A stretch of 64,000 nucleotides of DNA from an uncultured Clostridia bacterium (GCA_934256595.1 CAKQOW010000002.1:21249-85248); one strand, 5' to 3'. Shown: positions 32,971 to 41,767, numbered from the stretch's first letter. Translations and numbers: made by a program. Notes: a model not told the origin generated them from the letters alone.

Positions 32971-34068
32971 TTATAAATAGTTCCTTGGATTTACATACTG
33001 TCCATTGACTCTTACTTCAAAATGAACGTGAGGGCCTGTAGAGTTTCCTGTACTTCCGGACCTGGCAATGACCTGTCCCTGTGACACCTTCTGACCTGCG
33101 CTTACCAGCAGGCTGCTGTTGTGAGCATAAAGCGTATATATTCCCCCGCCGTTATCTATAAGAACCATATTTCCGTAGCTGCTGTTGTAATATGCCTGTC
33201 TTACAACACCCGATGATGCCGCCTTAACGCTTGTACCGGTTCCTACAGCTATATCTATTCCGGTATGAAGCTCATATCCGTGGTAAGGGCAGTATCTGTA
33301 GCCGTATTCACAGGAGATAGTTCCTGAAACCGGCCATATCATAGATCCGGAATACGGACTGCTGCTTTCGCCGTAACCTTTAATCTGTGAGGTAAGTGCA
33401 TCTGCCGCTGCCTGCAGGTCTGCAATTTCCTCTGAAAGCTCTGCATTATCTGCGGCAACTGCCTGTCGTTTTTTGTTGAGAGCCGACTTGTCTGCATTAA
33501 GCGATTCCTGCTTCGCCTTTACCTCTCCCTGCTGGGATTTAAGCGAGCTGTTAAGATTATCAAGCTCTTTTTTTTGTTTTTCGACCTGATCGTGCTGCAC
33601 CTGCAGCTGCTCTAAAACCTCTTTGTCGCCCTTGTGTATACGCTTGATAAGGTCAAGATTAACCAGAAGCTCCGAAAGGCTGCCCGAATTTAAAAGCACC
33701 TCCACAAAACTGGTATTATCATTCATATACATATTTCTCAGGCGATCGTTTAAGTCGTTGTTCTGTTTTTTAATTCTGTTCTGAAGCTTACTCAGTTTAT
33801 TCTGAGCCGCCGTTATCCTGAACTCTGTGTTGTTTATTTCACTCTGCAGCTTGTCGATTTCACTCTGCATACCGTCTATCTTATCTGTAAGCTGACTGAT
33901 TTCGGATTTGAGCTCTTTTTCTTTTTGTCTGCCCTGTGAAAGCTCAGACTTTTTGTCGTTTATCTGGGAATTAATATTGCTCAGATTATCCGCATAAACA
34001 AATGAGCCTCCTGTAACTGACATTACCACAGCTATTGTTAAAATCCATACAAGAAATTTTTTTCTCAT
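32971..34068 (-). CDS. Coiled-coil M23 peptidase / murein hydrolase activator (PcsB/CwlO/EnvC-like)
   Basis: The 365-residue exported protein has a signal peptide (about 1-26, ending SFVYA), a long coiled coil (about 28-235, repeated LQSEIN and SELSQ patterns) and a C-terminal LytM domain with HTGIDIAVG, SSGVVRQAYY and GPHVHFEV. The Zn ligands H-x3-D and H-x-H are all present. Located directly after ftsX, it is the expected partner activated by the FtsEX complex to cut cell-wall peptides during division. Confidence 0.9.
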   Translation of the reverse strand: MRKKFLVWILTIAVVMSVTGGSFVYADNLSNINSQINDKKSELSQGRQKEKELKSEISQLTDKIDGMQSEIDKLQSEINNTEFRITAAQNKLSKLQNRIKKQNNDLNDRLRNMYMNDNTSFVEVLLNSGSLSELLVNLDLIKRIHKGDKEVLEQLQVQHDQVEKQKKELDNLNSSLKSQQGEVKAKQESLNADKSALNKKRQAVAADNAELSEEIADLQAAADALTSQIKGYGESSSPYSGSMIWPVSGTISCEYGYRYCPYHGYELHTGIDIAVGTGTSVKAASSGVVRQAYYNSSYGNMVLIDNGGGIYTLYAHNSSLLVSAGQKVSQGQVIARSGSTGNSTGPHVHFEVRVNGQYVNPRNYL

Positions 34069-34079
34069 TAAAATGCCTC

Positions 34080-34973
34080 CTACACGTCAAGAAATCTTCT
34101 CATTGAAATAATACTTCCGCAGGCTCCTATGCTGACGCCAAGCGCCACAAATATGACGATTATGTTTTTGACAAGGAAGCCCTCGGGAACCATAGGCGTT
34201 GACAGCATAATCATCATATCATCACCTATACCCGCCACAATTCTGGCATAAATAAGCGCTATTATCAGCACCGATATTATTGCAGAGAACAGTCCTATGA
34301 TGATGCCCTCCACAAGAAACGGCCCTCTTACAAACCAGTTGGTAGCGCCTATGTATTTCATAATGCTGATTTCATCACCTCTTGCAAATACGGTAAGCTT
34401 GACGGTGTTCGCAACCACCACCACCGATACTATAACAAGAAATGCCATAATTATCAGAGCCGCAAGCTGTATGAAGTCTGTAACTTTCATAATCTTGTCT
34501 ACGGTCTGCTTGTAATAGTTGACTTTCTCGATACCGTTAAAGGTCTTGGCCTTATCTGCTATTGCCTGCGCTCTTTCGAGGCTTGATATCTTGATTACCA
34601 CCGAATCAGGCAGCGGGTTCTTGGCAAGGTTGTCAAGAAGATATCCCTGCTCTCCCCACCTGTCCTTTAGTATTGCCAGCGCTTCTTTTTTGGTGCGGTA
34701 GGTCGCGCTCTCCACGCCGTCAAAGCCTGTCATACCGTCAATAATCGCCTGCGCGTCCTCCTCGGTGGAATCCTCCAGCATAAACACCTCTATGGTGTCG
34801 TAATCTGCCTTGACCGACTCTGTAACCATATTGATATTTATAACCAGTATGAAGAAAATGCCCAGTATAAGAAGCATAGCTGTTATCGAAAACACCGAGG
34901 CTATGCTCATGGTCTTGTTTCGGAGAACCTGCCCGAAAGCCTGTTTTATTGTATATCGCAAAGAATTAAGCAT
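34080..34973 (-). CDS. ftsX: Cell division ABC transporter permease FtsX
   Basis: The 297-residue membrane protein has an N-terminal helix, an extracellular loop (about 50-165) and three C-terminal helices, with DEISIMKYIGATNWFVRGPF, the FtsX signature. Its ATG overlaps the ftsE stop. It transmits ATP hydrolysis by FtsE to the extracellular hydrolase encoded next. Confidence 0.95.
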   Translation of the reverse strand: MLNSLRYTIKQAFGQVLRNKTMSIASVFSITAMLLILGIFFILVININMVTESVKADYDTIEVFMLEDSTEEDAQAIIDGMTGFDGVESATYRTKKEALAILKDRWGEQGYLLDNLAKNPLPDSVVIKISSLERAQAIADKAKTFNGIEKVNYYKQTVDKIMKVTDFIQLAALIIMAFLVIVSVVVVANTVKLTVFARGDEISIMKYIGATNWFVRGPFLVEGIIIGLFSAIISVLIIALIYARIVAGIGDDMMIMLSTPMVPEGFLVKNIIVIFVALGVSIGACGSIISMRRFLDV

Positions 34974-35698
34974 CAGTCAAGCAGCCCTCCCGTAAAAGTT
35001 TCGTTTGTGTTAAGTGTATCGTCGCTAAAGCCGTAGGCTCCCACATCATCTCTGACAATGTGACCGTTTTCGATGGCAATTACTCTTTTGCCCATCTTGT
35101 CGACAATGTCCTTTGAATGTGTAACCATAACGATTGTGGTTCCTTTTTTGTTGATCTGATTAAGCAGCATCATTATCTCCCACGCTGTTTCGGGGTCCAG
35201 GTTGCCTGTAGGCTCGTCTGCTATAAGCATTCTCGGATTATTTATAATTGCCCGGGCAATTGCAACTCTCTGCTGCTCTCCTGCCGAAAGCTCGTCGGGA
35301 TATCTGTCAGCCTTGTCGCTGATGCCCACAAGGCTCAGAGCCTGAGGCACATGTCTTCTGATTGACCTTGGAGTTCTGTGTATTACCTCCATTGCAAAGG
35401 CCACGTTCTCGTAGACTGTCTTTTTGGGGAGCAGTCTGAAATCCTGAAACACCATACCGATGTTTCTGCGAAGCTCCGGTATGTCTTTGTTTGCCATGGT
35501 TGTAATCTCGCGTCCCTTGATTTTGATGCTTCCCGAATCCGGATTTATCTCCTTTAATATGAGTTTGATAAAGGTCGATTTGCCTGCGCCGCTTGGGCCT
35601 ACAAGGAACACAAAATCGCCCTGATTTATTTTAATGCTTACATTTTCAATACCTATATTGGAATTGTATGTCTTGGTAACATTTGAAAATTCAATCAT
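34973..35698 (-). CDS. ftsE: Cell division ATP-binding protein FtsE
   Basis: The 241-residue ATPase has Walker A GPSGAGKST, LSAGEQQRVAIARA and LIADEPTGNLDPETA. FNVTKTY-like start MIEFSNVTKTYNSNIGIENV is typical of FtsE. It extends about 15 residues beyond the core. First gene of the ftsEX operon. Confidence 0.95.
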   Translation of the reverse strand: MIEFSNVTKTYNSNIGIENVSIKINQGDFVFLVGPSGAGKSTFIKLILKEINPDSGSIKIKGREITTMANKDIPELRRNIGMVFQDFRLLPKKTVYENVAFAMEVIHRTPRSIRRHVPQALSLVGISDKADRYPDELSAGEQQRVAIARAIINNPRMLIADEPTGNLDPETAWEIMMLLNQINKKGTTIVMVTHSKDIVDKMGKRVIAIENGHIVRDDVGAYGFSDDTLNTNETFTGGLLD

Positions 35699-35725
35699 TA
35701 AACCTGTCCTTTCAAATTAGCTTCA

Positions 35726-35766
35726 ATTATACCTCAATTATACTACAAATTATAATGGAATACAAA
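35726..35766 (-). promoter_or_regulatory. Promoter region of ftsE with three TATAAT boxes
   Basis: On the minus strand TATAAT occurs at 35726-35731, 35737-35742 and 35749-35754 (about one helical turn apart). TTTGTA (35761-35766) lies 18 bases before the middle one. The rest of 35767-35910 is AT-rich with a TTGACA at about 35858-35863 but no well-spaced -10 for it; no gene is visible. Confidence 0.45.
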
Positions 35767-35910
35767 CTTTATGAAGAATTCATACAACATATCGTATAGA
35801 TTTCACATTACGAACACATTCCACTTATTTACATTTATACAGTATCACAAAGCTTTCGGTTTGTCAACCATATTATGTAAACAATTCATTATTTTACTGA
35901 AGCAGACGCA

Positions 35911-35947
35911 TAAAATTTCCCCGTACCGATAATGCGGCACAGGGAAA
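35911..35947 (-). terminator. Intrinsic terminator after the DeoC-like gene
   Basis: TTTCCCCGTACCG (35916-35928) and CGGCACAGGGAAA (35935-35947) pair with two wobbles; the minus strand continues TTTTA. Confidence 0.75.
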
Positions 35948-35996
35948 ATACGATTCATCATATCCGTCAGACGCTCGTTACCGGAACAATTCCGGA

Positions 35997-36671
35997 TTAT
36001 CTGTCTGCTTCTCTTTCAAAATACTCTCTTACTATTCTTACGGAATTAGGAGTGCTTATCTTATCCGCACCGGCTTCAATCAGCGCTTCTGCCTGCTCAA
36101 GAGTTTCTATTCCGCCCGAAGCCTCAACTCTGATATTATCTCCCACAGTTTCTCTTATCAGTTTTATGCTCTCGGGAGTCGCTGCTCCCGGACTGAAACC
36201 CGATGATGTACTTACAAGTGAAATACCTACATTCTTTGCAATCATGCAGGCTCTTACGATTTCTTCCTCGGTAAGAAGTCCCACTTCAATCATAATCCCG
36301 AAAGCGACATTTCTCTGATGACAGGTTCCTTTCAGGACTTTGATTTCGCTGAAAACATAATCATCTCTGCCGTCTTTGAGAGCCCCTATATTAATTACGG
36401 CATCAATTTCCTGCGCACCGTCATCCAGAGCCTCATAAAGTTCCGCCGCTTTTGTGCTTATAGTTGATGTGCCCAGCGGAAACCCTATTACTGTTCCGAT
36501 AACAACACCTGTGCCATCCAGCATGCTTTTGGCAAGCGGCAGATAGCACCCGTCCACACAAACACTGTACATATCATATTCCAGAGCTTCATTAAACAAT
36601 TCCAGAGCATCCGCTTCCGTTGCATCCGCACGCAGCAGTTCATGTTCAAAATACTTGTTAAAAGGTTTCAT
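35997..36671 (-). CDS. DeoC-like TIM-barrel protein lacking the aldolase lysines
   Basis: The 224-residue protein aligns over its length with deoxyribose-phosphate aldolase: GTVIGFPLGTSTISTKAAEL, QEIDAVINIGALKDGRDDYV, IEVGLLTEEEIVRA, RVEASGGIETLEQAEALIEA. In active enzymes the Schiff-base Lys lies in FVKTSTGF; here it reads LVSTSSGF. The second lysine of VKASGG is replaced by Glu (VEASGG), and the third, VKVIIET, reads FGIMIEV. The N-terminal DHTLL Asp is also changed (FEHELL). Aldolase chemistry is therefore unlikely, while the phosphate-site glycines remain. It has its own promoter and terminator; GGGAGGGA precedes the ATG. Confidence 0.82.
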   Translation of the reverse strand: MKPFNKYFEHELLRADATEADALELFNEALEYDMYSVCVDGCYLPLAKSMLDGTGVVIGTVIGFPLGTSTISTKAAELYEALDDGAQEIDAVINIGALKDGRDDYVFSEIKVLKGTCHQRNVAFGIMIEVGLLTEEEIVRACMIAKNVGISLVSTSSGFSPGAATPESIKLIRETVGDNIRVEASGGIETLEQAEALIEAGADKISTPNSVRIVREYFEREADR

Positions 36672-36734
36672 CTGATATCCCTCCCTCCCGGAACCGACAT
36701 TTTACCTTCACAAAAAATAAAAGAAATTGTAGCC

Positions 36735-36763
36735 ATTATAGCATAGTCGGTTTGCATTTTCAA
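36735..36763 (-). promoter_or_regulatory. Promoter of the DeoC-like gene
   Basis: Minus-strand TTGAAA (36758-36763), 17 bases, extended -10 TGCTATAAT (36735-36740 core). Confidence 0.75.
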
Positions 36764-36828
36764 TCATTTTTGAATATTCTGATTTATTTTTTGCTTCCGG
36801 TATCTGAAGGAGGAATAATTCACAGGTT

Positions 36829-37278
36829 TCAGTACATAATTCCGAGTTCTATACTCTCCGGAAGCGAGCTTAATTCTGTTTCAGCCACCGCATACGGATA
36901 GGTCAGAACCTGTGACACCGCCTTTCCCTCCTCGGGATCTGTATATGCCGCATAAACCTCCAGCTTATCATCGTTCATTATCATCTTGTCTATATCAACT
37001 TCATATCCCGAGGTTGTTTTTTCGCCTCTGGTCACGACAACATATACCTTGTCATCGACAATGCAGGCCAGCGCTCTTTCAAGGTTTCTGTACTCCGGAA
37101 GCACCTGGGTTTCTATTTCCTTAGGGATATTTTTATCCTCAAGCACCGTAAACTCTATTTTTTTACTGCTGTTCATAACGCACATAACAACCACCCCTGC
37201 TATTGCAGCCGCAAGGATAATACACAAAACCGCGACCGCTTTTTTTCTCTTTGAATTTAAAAGACTATGTTTTTCCAC
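36829..37278 (-). CDS. Membrane-anchored protein with PrcB-like C-terminal domain
   Basis: The 149-residue product has a basic start, one membrane helix (about 12-33) and an outside domain containing VYVVVTRGEKTTSGYEVDID, which resembles the PrcB_C domain (a protease-complex subunit and S-layer linked domain). It starts with GTG 37278; its ribosome site GGAAGGGAG lies inside the terminator hairpin that follows the transketolase operon, so translation should depend on read-through or refolding. Function is unknown beyond domain resemblance. Confidence 0.7.
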   Translation of the reverse strand: MEKHSLLNSKRKKAVAVLCIILAAAIAGVVVMCVMNSSKKIEFTVLEDKNIPKEIETQVLPEYRNLERALACIVDDKVYVVVTRGEKTTSGYEVDIDKMIMNDDKLEVYAAYTDPEEGKAVSQVLTYPYAVAETELSSLPESIELGIMY

Positions 37279-37284
37279 ATTAAA

Positions 37285-37329
37285 ACTCCCTTCCTGAAAT
37301 TACTACTAAAATTTATTCAGAAAGGGAGT
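37285..37329 (-). terminator. Terminator hairpin after split transketolase, overlapping the next ribosome site
   Basis: Arms 37285-37298 and 37316-37329 (ACTCCCTTCCTGAA and TTCAGAAAGGGAGT) are nearly perfect; TTTTA follows on minus. The 3' arm supplies GGAAGGGAG for the GTG start at 37278. Confidence 0.7.
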
Positions 37330-37352
37330 CTGTTATTCGTGTTTTGTCCCGA

Positions 37353-38282
37353 TTATATTAATTCTCTGACAGCCTTAACTATATCAGCCGCAGTCATACC
37401 GTATTTCTGCTTGAGCTCCTCAGGCTTGCCCGATTCTCCGAACACATCGTGCTGTCCGACAAATCTCATTTTTACGGGAGCCTCTGCCGCAGTAACCTCT
37501 GCAACAGCGCTTCCAAGTCCTCCTATTACGGAGTGCTCCTCTGCCGTTACTATCGCGCCTGTTTCCTTTGCCGCCTTTATGATTATATCTCTGTCAATAG
37601 GCTTGATAGTATGTATGTCTATGACTCTTACATCTATATTCTGTTTTTTGAGTTCCTCCGCAGCCATTACAGCCTCGTTTACCATTATGCCTGTCGCTAT
37701 TACTGTCGCGTCACTGCCGTCTCTGACTGTCTTGCCCCTGCCGATTTCAAAGTCTGCGCTTTCATCGTAAAATACAGGAACAGCGCTTCTTCCGAGTCTT
37801 ACATAGCACGGACCGTCTATCTCCATAGCCTTTTCGAGAAGCTTTGCTGTGGATACGCCGTCGCTCGGATTTATAACTGTCATTCCCGGAATTGTACGCA
37901 TCAGAGCAATATCCTCAAAGGTCTGATGAGTCGCTCCGTCCTCGCCTACGGTGATACCTGCATGAGTTGCGCAGATTTTAACGTTTGCGTGTGTATATCC
38001 TATGGAATTTCGTATAATCTCAAATGCTCTGCCTGCCGCAAACATTGCAAATGTACTTGCGCATACAATTTTGCCGGATACTGCAAGACCTGCCGCAGCA
38101 CCGTACATGTTCTGCTCTGCTATACCCATATTGAAAAATCTTTCAGGGTATTCCTTTGCAAATACCGCTGTTTTGGTTGAACCTGAAAGGTCTGCGTCCA
38201 TAACCACCAGATTATCATATTTTTTGCCAAGCTCTACAAGCGCCTTGCCGTAGGCTTCTCTTGTCGCCATTTTATCTGCCAT
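37353..38282 (-). CDS. Transketolase, C-terminal subunit (split)
   Basis: The 309-residue subunit holds the pyrimidine-binding and C-terminal domains of a two-gene transketolase: MATREAYGKALVELGKKYDN, VVMDADLSGSTKTAVF, FNMGIAEQNMYGAAAGLAVS and GITVGEDGATHQTFED. ATG 38282 is chosen because it overlaps the stop of the upstream subunit (TAATG) with GGAGG 9 bases before it. The pair transfers two-carbon units in the pentose phosphate pathway using thiamine diphosphate. Confidence 0.92.
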   Translation of the reverse strand: MADKMATREAYGKALVELGKKYDNLVVMDADLSGSTKTAVFAKEYPERFFNMGIAEQNMYGAAAGLAVSGKIVCASTFAMFAAGRAFEIIRNSIGYTHANVKICATHAGITVGEDGATHQTFEDIALMRTIPGMTVINPSDGVSTAKLLEKAMEIDGPCYVRLGRSAVPVFYDESADFEIGRGKTVRDGSDATVIATGIMVNEAVMAAEELKKQNIDVRVIDIHTIKPIDRDIIIKAAKETGAIVTAEEHSVIGGLGSAVAEVTAAEAPVKMRFVGQHDVFGESGKPEELKQKYGMTAADIVKAVRELI

Positions 38283-39100
38283 TACCATTCACCTCCAAGT
38301 TCTGCTACTGCCTGCTTAGCCTGCTCCTCGCTCGGAGCCTTGCCGTGCCAGCCTGCCTGATTCTCCATAAAGGAAACTCCCTTTCCCTTTACTGTCTTTG
38401 CTATTATTGCTGTAGGTCTGCCTTTGCAGTTTCTTGCAGCTTCAAAAGCCTCGCAGAGCTGCTTCATATCGTGTCCGTCAACCATCAGCGTATTCCAGCC
38501 AAAGGCCTTGAATTTCTCATCTACCGGTGCAACTGTCATTACATCTTCGTTTCTGCCGTCAATCTGCAGTCCGTTCCAGTCTACAACTGCCGTAAGGTTA
38601 TCCAGCTTGTAATGCGCTGCTGACATTGCAGCCTCCCATACAAGACCCTCCTGAAGCTCGCCGTCGCCAAGTACCGCATATATTCTTCCCGGATTTCTGT
38701 CAAGCCTGCCTGCAATAGCCATGCCTACCGCCGCTGATATGCCCTGTCCCAGCGATCCTGTTGACATTTCTATGCCTTTAACCTTGCCTTTGCTTGGGTG
38801 TCCCTGAAAAGCCGAGCCCAGCTTACGAAGCGACATAATATCCTCTACCGGATAATATCCTCTCTCCGCAAGAGCCGCATACTGTACGGGACCTGCATGT
38901 CCCTTTGAAAGCACCAGCTTGTCTCTGTCCCATTTGTCCGGGTTTTCGGGGTCAATGTTCATTTCACTGAAATAAAGGCAGGTAACTATATCCGCTGCGG
39001 ACAGCGATCCGCCCGGGTGACCTGAACCGGCACTGTATATAGCCTTAATAACATCTGCTCTTATTTTTGCTGCAATTGTTTCAAGTTCTTTGTAATTCAT
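38282..39100 (-). CDS. Transketolase, N-terminal subunit (split)
   Basis: The 272-residue subunit carries the thiamine diphosphate-binding domain: IYSAGSGHPGGSLSAADIV, SKGHAGPVQYAALAERGY, and the GDGELQEGLVWEA diphosphate/Mg motif. It is coupled to the C-terminal subunit by a TAATG overlap. Split transketolases are common in Clostridia and archaea. Confidence 0.93.
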   Translation of the reverse strand: MNYKELETIAAKIRADVIKAIYSAGSGHPGGSLSAADIVTCLYFSEMNIDPENPDKWDRDKLVLSKGHAGPVQYAALAERGYYPVEDIMSLRKLGSAFQGHPSKGKVKGIEMSTGSLGQGISAAVGMAIAGRLDRNPGRIYAVLGDGELQEGLVWEAAMSAAHYKLDNLTAVVDWNGLQIDGRNEDVMTVAPVDEKFKAFGWNTLMVDGHDMKQLCEAFEAARNCKGRPTAIIAKTVKGKGVSFMENQAGWHGKAPSEEQAKQAVAELGGEW

Positions 39101-39128
39101 TGTAGTTCACCTTTCAGATATATTGCTT

Positions 39129-39152
39129 ACAGGCAGACGGCCGCCTGCCTGT
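39129..39152. repeat. Near-perfect 24-bp palindrome between mazF and transketolase
   Basis: ACAGGCAG (39129-39136) and CTGCCTGT (39145-39152) flank ACGGCCGC. It sits after the mazF stop and about 30 bases before the transketolase start. No U tract follows on minus, so it is either a weak terminator or an operator. Confidence 0.5.
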
Positions 39153-39167
39153 ATAATATTAACTTAT

Positions 39168-39521
39168 TTATTCAAAAGCATTTATTCCCAGGCTCACGCC
39201 CAGCGCTTCATTTACATCCGGCATTAACTCCTGATTCAGAGTGCCTATTCTTTCTCTTAATCTGCTTTTATCTATTGTTCTCAGCTGTTCAAGCAGTACA
39301 ACCGAGTTTTTGCTTAATCCGTTTCCTGCTGCATCTATTGATACGTGAGTAGGCAGCTGTGCTTTGTGTTTCTGTGATGTCACCGCCGCAACTATTATGG
39401 TCGGGCTGTATTTGTTGCCTACGTTGTTTTGCACTACCAGTACGGGTCTTACCCCGCCCTGCTCAGAGCCTATTACCGGACTTAAATCAGCGAAATAAAG
39501 ATCTCCTTTTTTCACTATCAA
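39168..39521 (-). CDS. MazF/NdoA-type endoribonuclease toxin
   Basis: The 117-residue protein begins MIVKKGDLYFADLSPVIGSE and contains GGVRPVLVVQNNVGNKYSPT and TSQKHKAQLPTHV, the core of the MazF/PemK family with catalytic Arg and Thr (RPVLVVQN, VAAVTS). It cuts specific RNA sequences. The upstream gene, 26 bases away, is nnrD, and no antitoxin frame (MazE/NdoAI) is visible next to it. In Bacillus the antitoxin precedes ndoA. The toxin may be controlled by a distant antitoxin. Confidence 0.9.
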   Translation of the reverse strand: MIVKKGDLYFADLSPVIGSEQGGVRPVLVVQNNVGNKYSPTIIVAAVTSQKHKAQLPTHVSIDAAGNGLSKNSVVLLEQLRTIDKSRLRERIGTLNQELMPDVNEALGVSLGINAFE

Positions 39522-39547
39522 GTCCTATTCACCTCTGTTTAATAAAA

Positions 39548-40384
39548 TTACTGACCAACGATGTCTTTTATGGCTGCCGAGGTATACTGCGCAATATCTG
39601 ATGCCGTAATGCCCCACTGACCTATTGTCTGCGCAGCCATGTCTCCCGCAAGGCCGTGTATATATACACCGCAGGCCGCCGCCTCAAAGCCGCTATAGCC
39701 CTGCGCCGCCAGAGATGCGATTATTCCTGTAAGCGTATCTCCCGAGCCTGCAGTTGCCATTCCGGGATTCCCTGTAGTATTAGTATATGATTTCTCACCG
39801 GCAGATGCCACTATGGTACCTGCGCCTTTGAGAACGGCTGTCGCGCCTGTAAGCTGTGACAGCTTGTCCGCAATCTCCCATCGCTCTTGAGGCATGGTGT
39901 CAAGAAGCCTTGCCGCCTCGCCCATATGAGGCGTTATAACTATATCGGCCTCGCTTGCTCTCATATCCTCAAAGAGATCTGCCGCCGCAGCGGTGTTTAA
40001 TCCGTCTGCGTCTATTACTACGGTTTTTTTGTATTCTTTAAGTATTTTTCTGATTATCTGTGTATTCTCCTCATCAACTCCAATTCCCGGACCTACTGCT
40101 ACAGCATCATACATGCTGAAGTCCGTTTCGGGGCTTCGCAGAATACATATGGCCTCCGGTACAGATATCTGCAGTACAGGAAACACCTCGGCGGGCAGGC
40201 TGACATATACAAGCCCCGCGCCTGACCTGAACGCGCCTCTTGCGCACAGCACAGCGGCGCCTGTCATAGCCCTGCTTCCTGCAATAATCAGAACTCTGCC
40301 GCACTGTCCCTTATGTATGTCCTGCGGCCTTTTTCTGATTATATTATTTACATATTCTCTTGTTATTAAACATCTGTTGTCCAT
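39548..40384 (-). CDS. nnrD: ADP-dependent (S)-NAD(P)H-hydrate dehydratase
   Basis: The 278-residue repair enzyme dehydrates damaged NAD(P)H hydrates. It has GRVLIIAGSRAMTGAAVLCA, VAVGPGIGV, VIDADGLN, ITPHMGEAARLL and GNPGMATAGSGDTLTG, the YjeF C-terminal/NnrD signatures including the catalytic GSGD. The epimerase half (NnrE) is not fused. In this clade nnrD often neighbours alanine racemase and mazF; here only mazF is present. It starts 3 bases after mgtE. Confidence 0.93.
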   Translation of the reverse strand: MDNRCLITREYVNNIIRKRPQDIHKGQCGRVLIIAGSRAMTGAAVLCARGAFRSGAGLVYVSLPAEVFPVLQISVPEAICILRSPETDFSMYDAVAVGPGIGVDEENTQIIRKILKEYKKTVVIDADGLNTAAAADLFEDMRASEADIVITPHMGEAARLLDTMPQERWEIADKLSQLTGATAVLKGAGTIVASAGEKSYTNTTGNPGMATAGSGDTLTGIIASLAAQGYSGFEAAACGVYIHGLAGDMAAQTIGQWGITASDIAQYTSAAIKDIVGQ

Positions 40385-40387
40385 TTT

Positions 40388-41767
40388 TTATACGTTCGTC
40401 ATCATTAATGATGCTATTGCAAAATAAGTTACAACCGAAATCATATCAGATAAAGATGTAAGGAGCGGATTTGCAACCAGCGCAGGGTCTATGCCCAGTT
40501 TTTTGGCTGCCATAGGAATAAGTCCTCCCAGCATCTTGGCAATCATAACGATTATGACAAGCGACAGATTTATAATCACCGCCGTCGTAATATCCACTCT
40601 GTCTATCACCAGCACTTTGATGAAGTTAATACTTGCAAGTACAAGGCATATGCCTATGCTTATCCGGAATTCTTTCCACAAAACCTTGAGAACATCGTCT
40701 GTGTCAAGATCGCCTACGGCAATACCTCTGGTTACGAGAGTCGCGGCCTGATTGCCGGCATTTCCCGATGTACCCATGAGAAGCGGTATATAGCATACCA
40801 GCGTAGGTGTAAGCATGTCCTCAAAGGCTCCGAGAATTCCGCCTGTTATCATAGCCGTAAACATCATAAGCGTGAGCCACATAATTCTGCTCTTGATATG
40901 ACCCCACACGCTTATGTCGAGATATTCGCGGTCATCATCATCGCTTAATACGCCGGCCATTCTCTCGATATCCTCTGTAGCCTCTTCTTCGATGACGTCC
41001 ATAATATCATCGACTGTAACAATTCCCACAAGTCTGCCCTCGTTGTCCACAACAGGAATTGCAAGAAAGCCGTATTTCATAAATGCGTCCGATACTTCCT
41101 CCTGGTCATCATATACATTTACATCTACAAAGTCTGTATGCATAAGATCGGAAATCAGCGCATCATCATCTGATATTACAAGGGTCCTGAGGGATACTAT
41201 TCCCTCCAGCTTCCTGCCTGATGATTTAACATAGCAGGTATATACGGTTTCAGAGTCCATGCCCTCATTTTTAATATGTTTGAGCGCCTCTCTGACCGTC
41301 ATGCTTCCCTGCAGACTGATATACTCAGGCGTCATCAGAGAGCCTGCGCAGTCGTCGGGATAGTTTAAAAATGTATTTATGAGCTTGCGCTCCGCCTTGG
41401 TGGATTTTTCGAGAATTTTATCAACTATATTGGCAGGAAGCTCTTCGAGTACGTCAATCTTATCGTCAAAGTCAAGCTCGTCAATGATATATGACAGCTC
41501 CATATCTGTAATGCCGTTGATGATGTCCTTCTGGTCGTCAATCGTAAGGTATGAAAACACCTCTACGGACATATCCTTTGGCAGCATTCGGAATATGACT
41601 ATGGCGATTTTAATTCCCAGTTCTTCTATTATTTCTTCTAATATTTCGGCTGCGTCAACGCCATTGTTTTTGAGAATTTCTTCTCTGGCACTTCTGTACT
41701 GCCTGTTTTCAAGCAGCTCTATAATTTCTTCCACTGTATCGTCAAAAGTCTTTTCTTCTATGTCCAT
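40388..41767 (-). CDS. mgtE: Magnesium transporter MgtE
   Basis: The 459-residue channel has a cytoplasmic N domain (about 15-130), two CBS domains (about 135-255, MTPEYISLQGSMTVREAL and VVDNEGRLVGIVTVDDIMDV) and five C-terminal membrane helices, with LMGTSGNAGNQAATLVTRGI, the family pore motif. Mg sensed by the cytoplasmic part closes the pore. AAAGGAGGAGG precedes its ATG. No M-box riboswitch fits in the 69 bases upstream. Confidence 0.95.
   Translation of the reverse strand: MDIEEKTFDDTVEEIIELLENRQYRSAREEILKNNGVDAAEILEEIIEELGIKIAIVIFRMLPKDMSVEVFSYLTIDDQKDIINGITDMELSYIIDELDFDDKIDVLEELPANIVDKILEKSTKAERKLINTFLNYPDDCAGSLMTPEYISLQGSMTVREALKHIKNEGMDSETVYTCYVKSSGRKLEGIVSLRTLVISDDDALISDLMHTDFVDVNVYDDQEEVSDAFMKYGFLAIPVVDNEGRLVGIVTVDDIMDVIEEEATEDIERMAGVLSDDDDREYLDISVWGHIKSRIMWLTLMMFTAMITGGILGAFEDMLTPTLVCYIPLLMGTSGNAGNQAATLVTRGIAVGDLDTDDVLKVLWKEFRISIGICLVLASINFIKVLVIDRVDITTAVIINLSLVIIVMIAKMLGGLIPMAAKKLGIDPALVANPLLTSLSDMISVVTYFAIASLMMTNV

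Noticed and set aside
37449..38180. 243-residue plus-strand frame
   Set aside because: Antisense to the transketolase C-terminal subunit; composition typical of a shadow.
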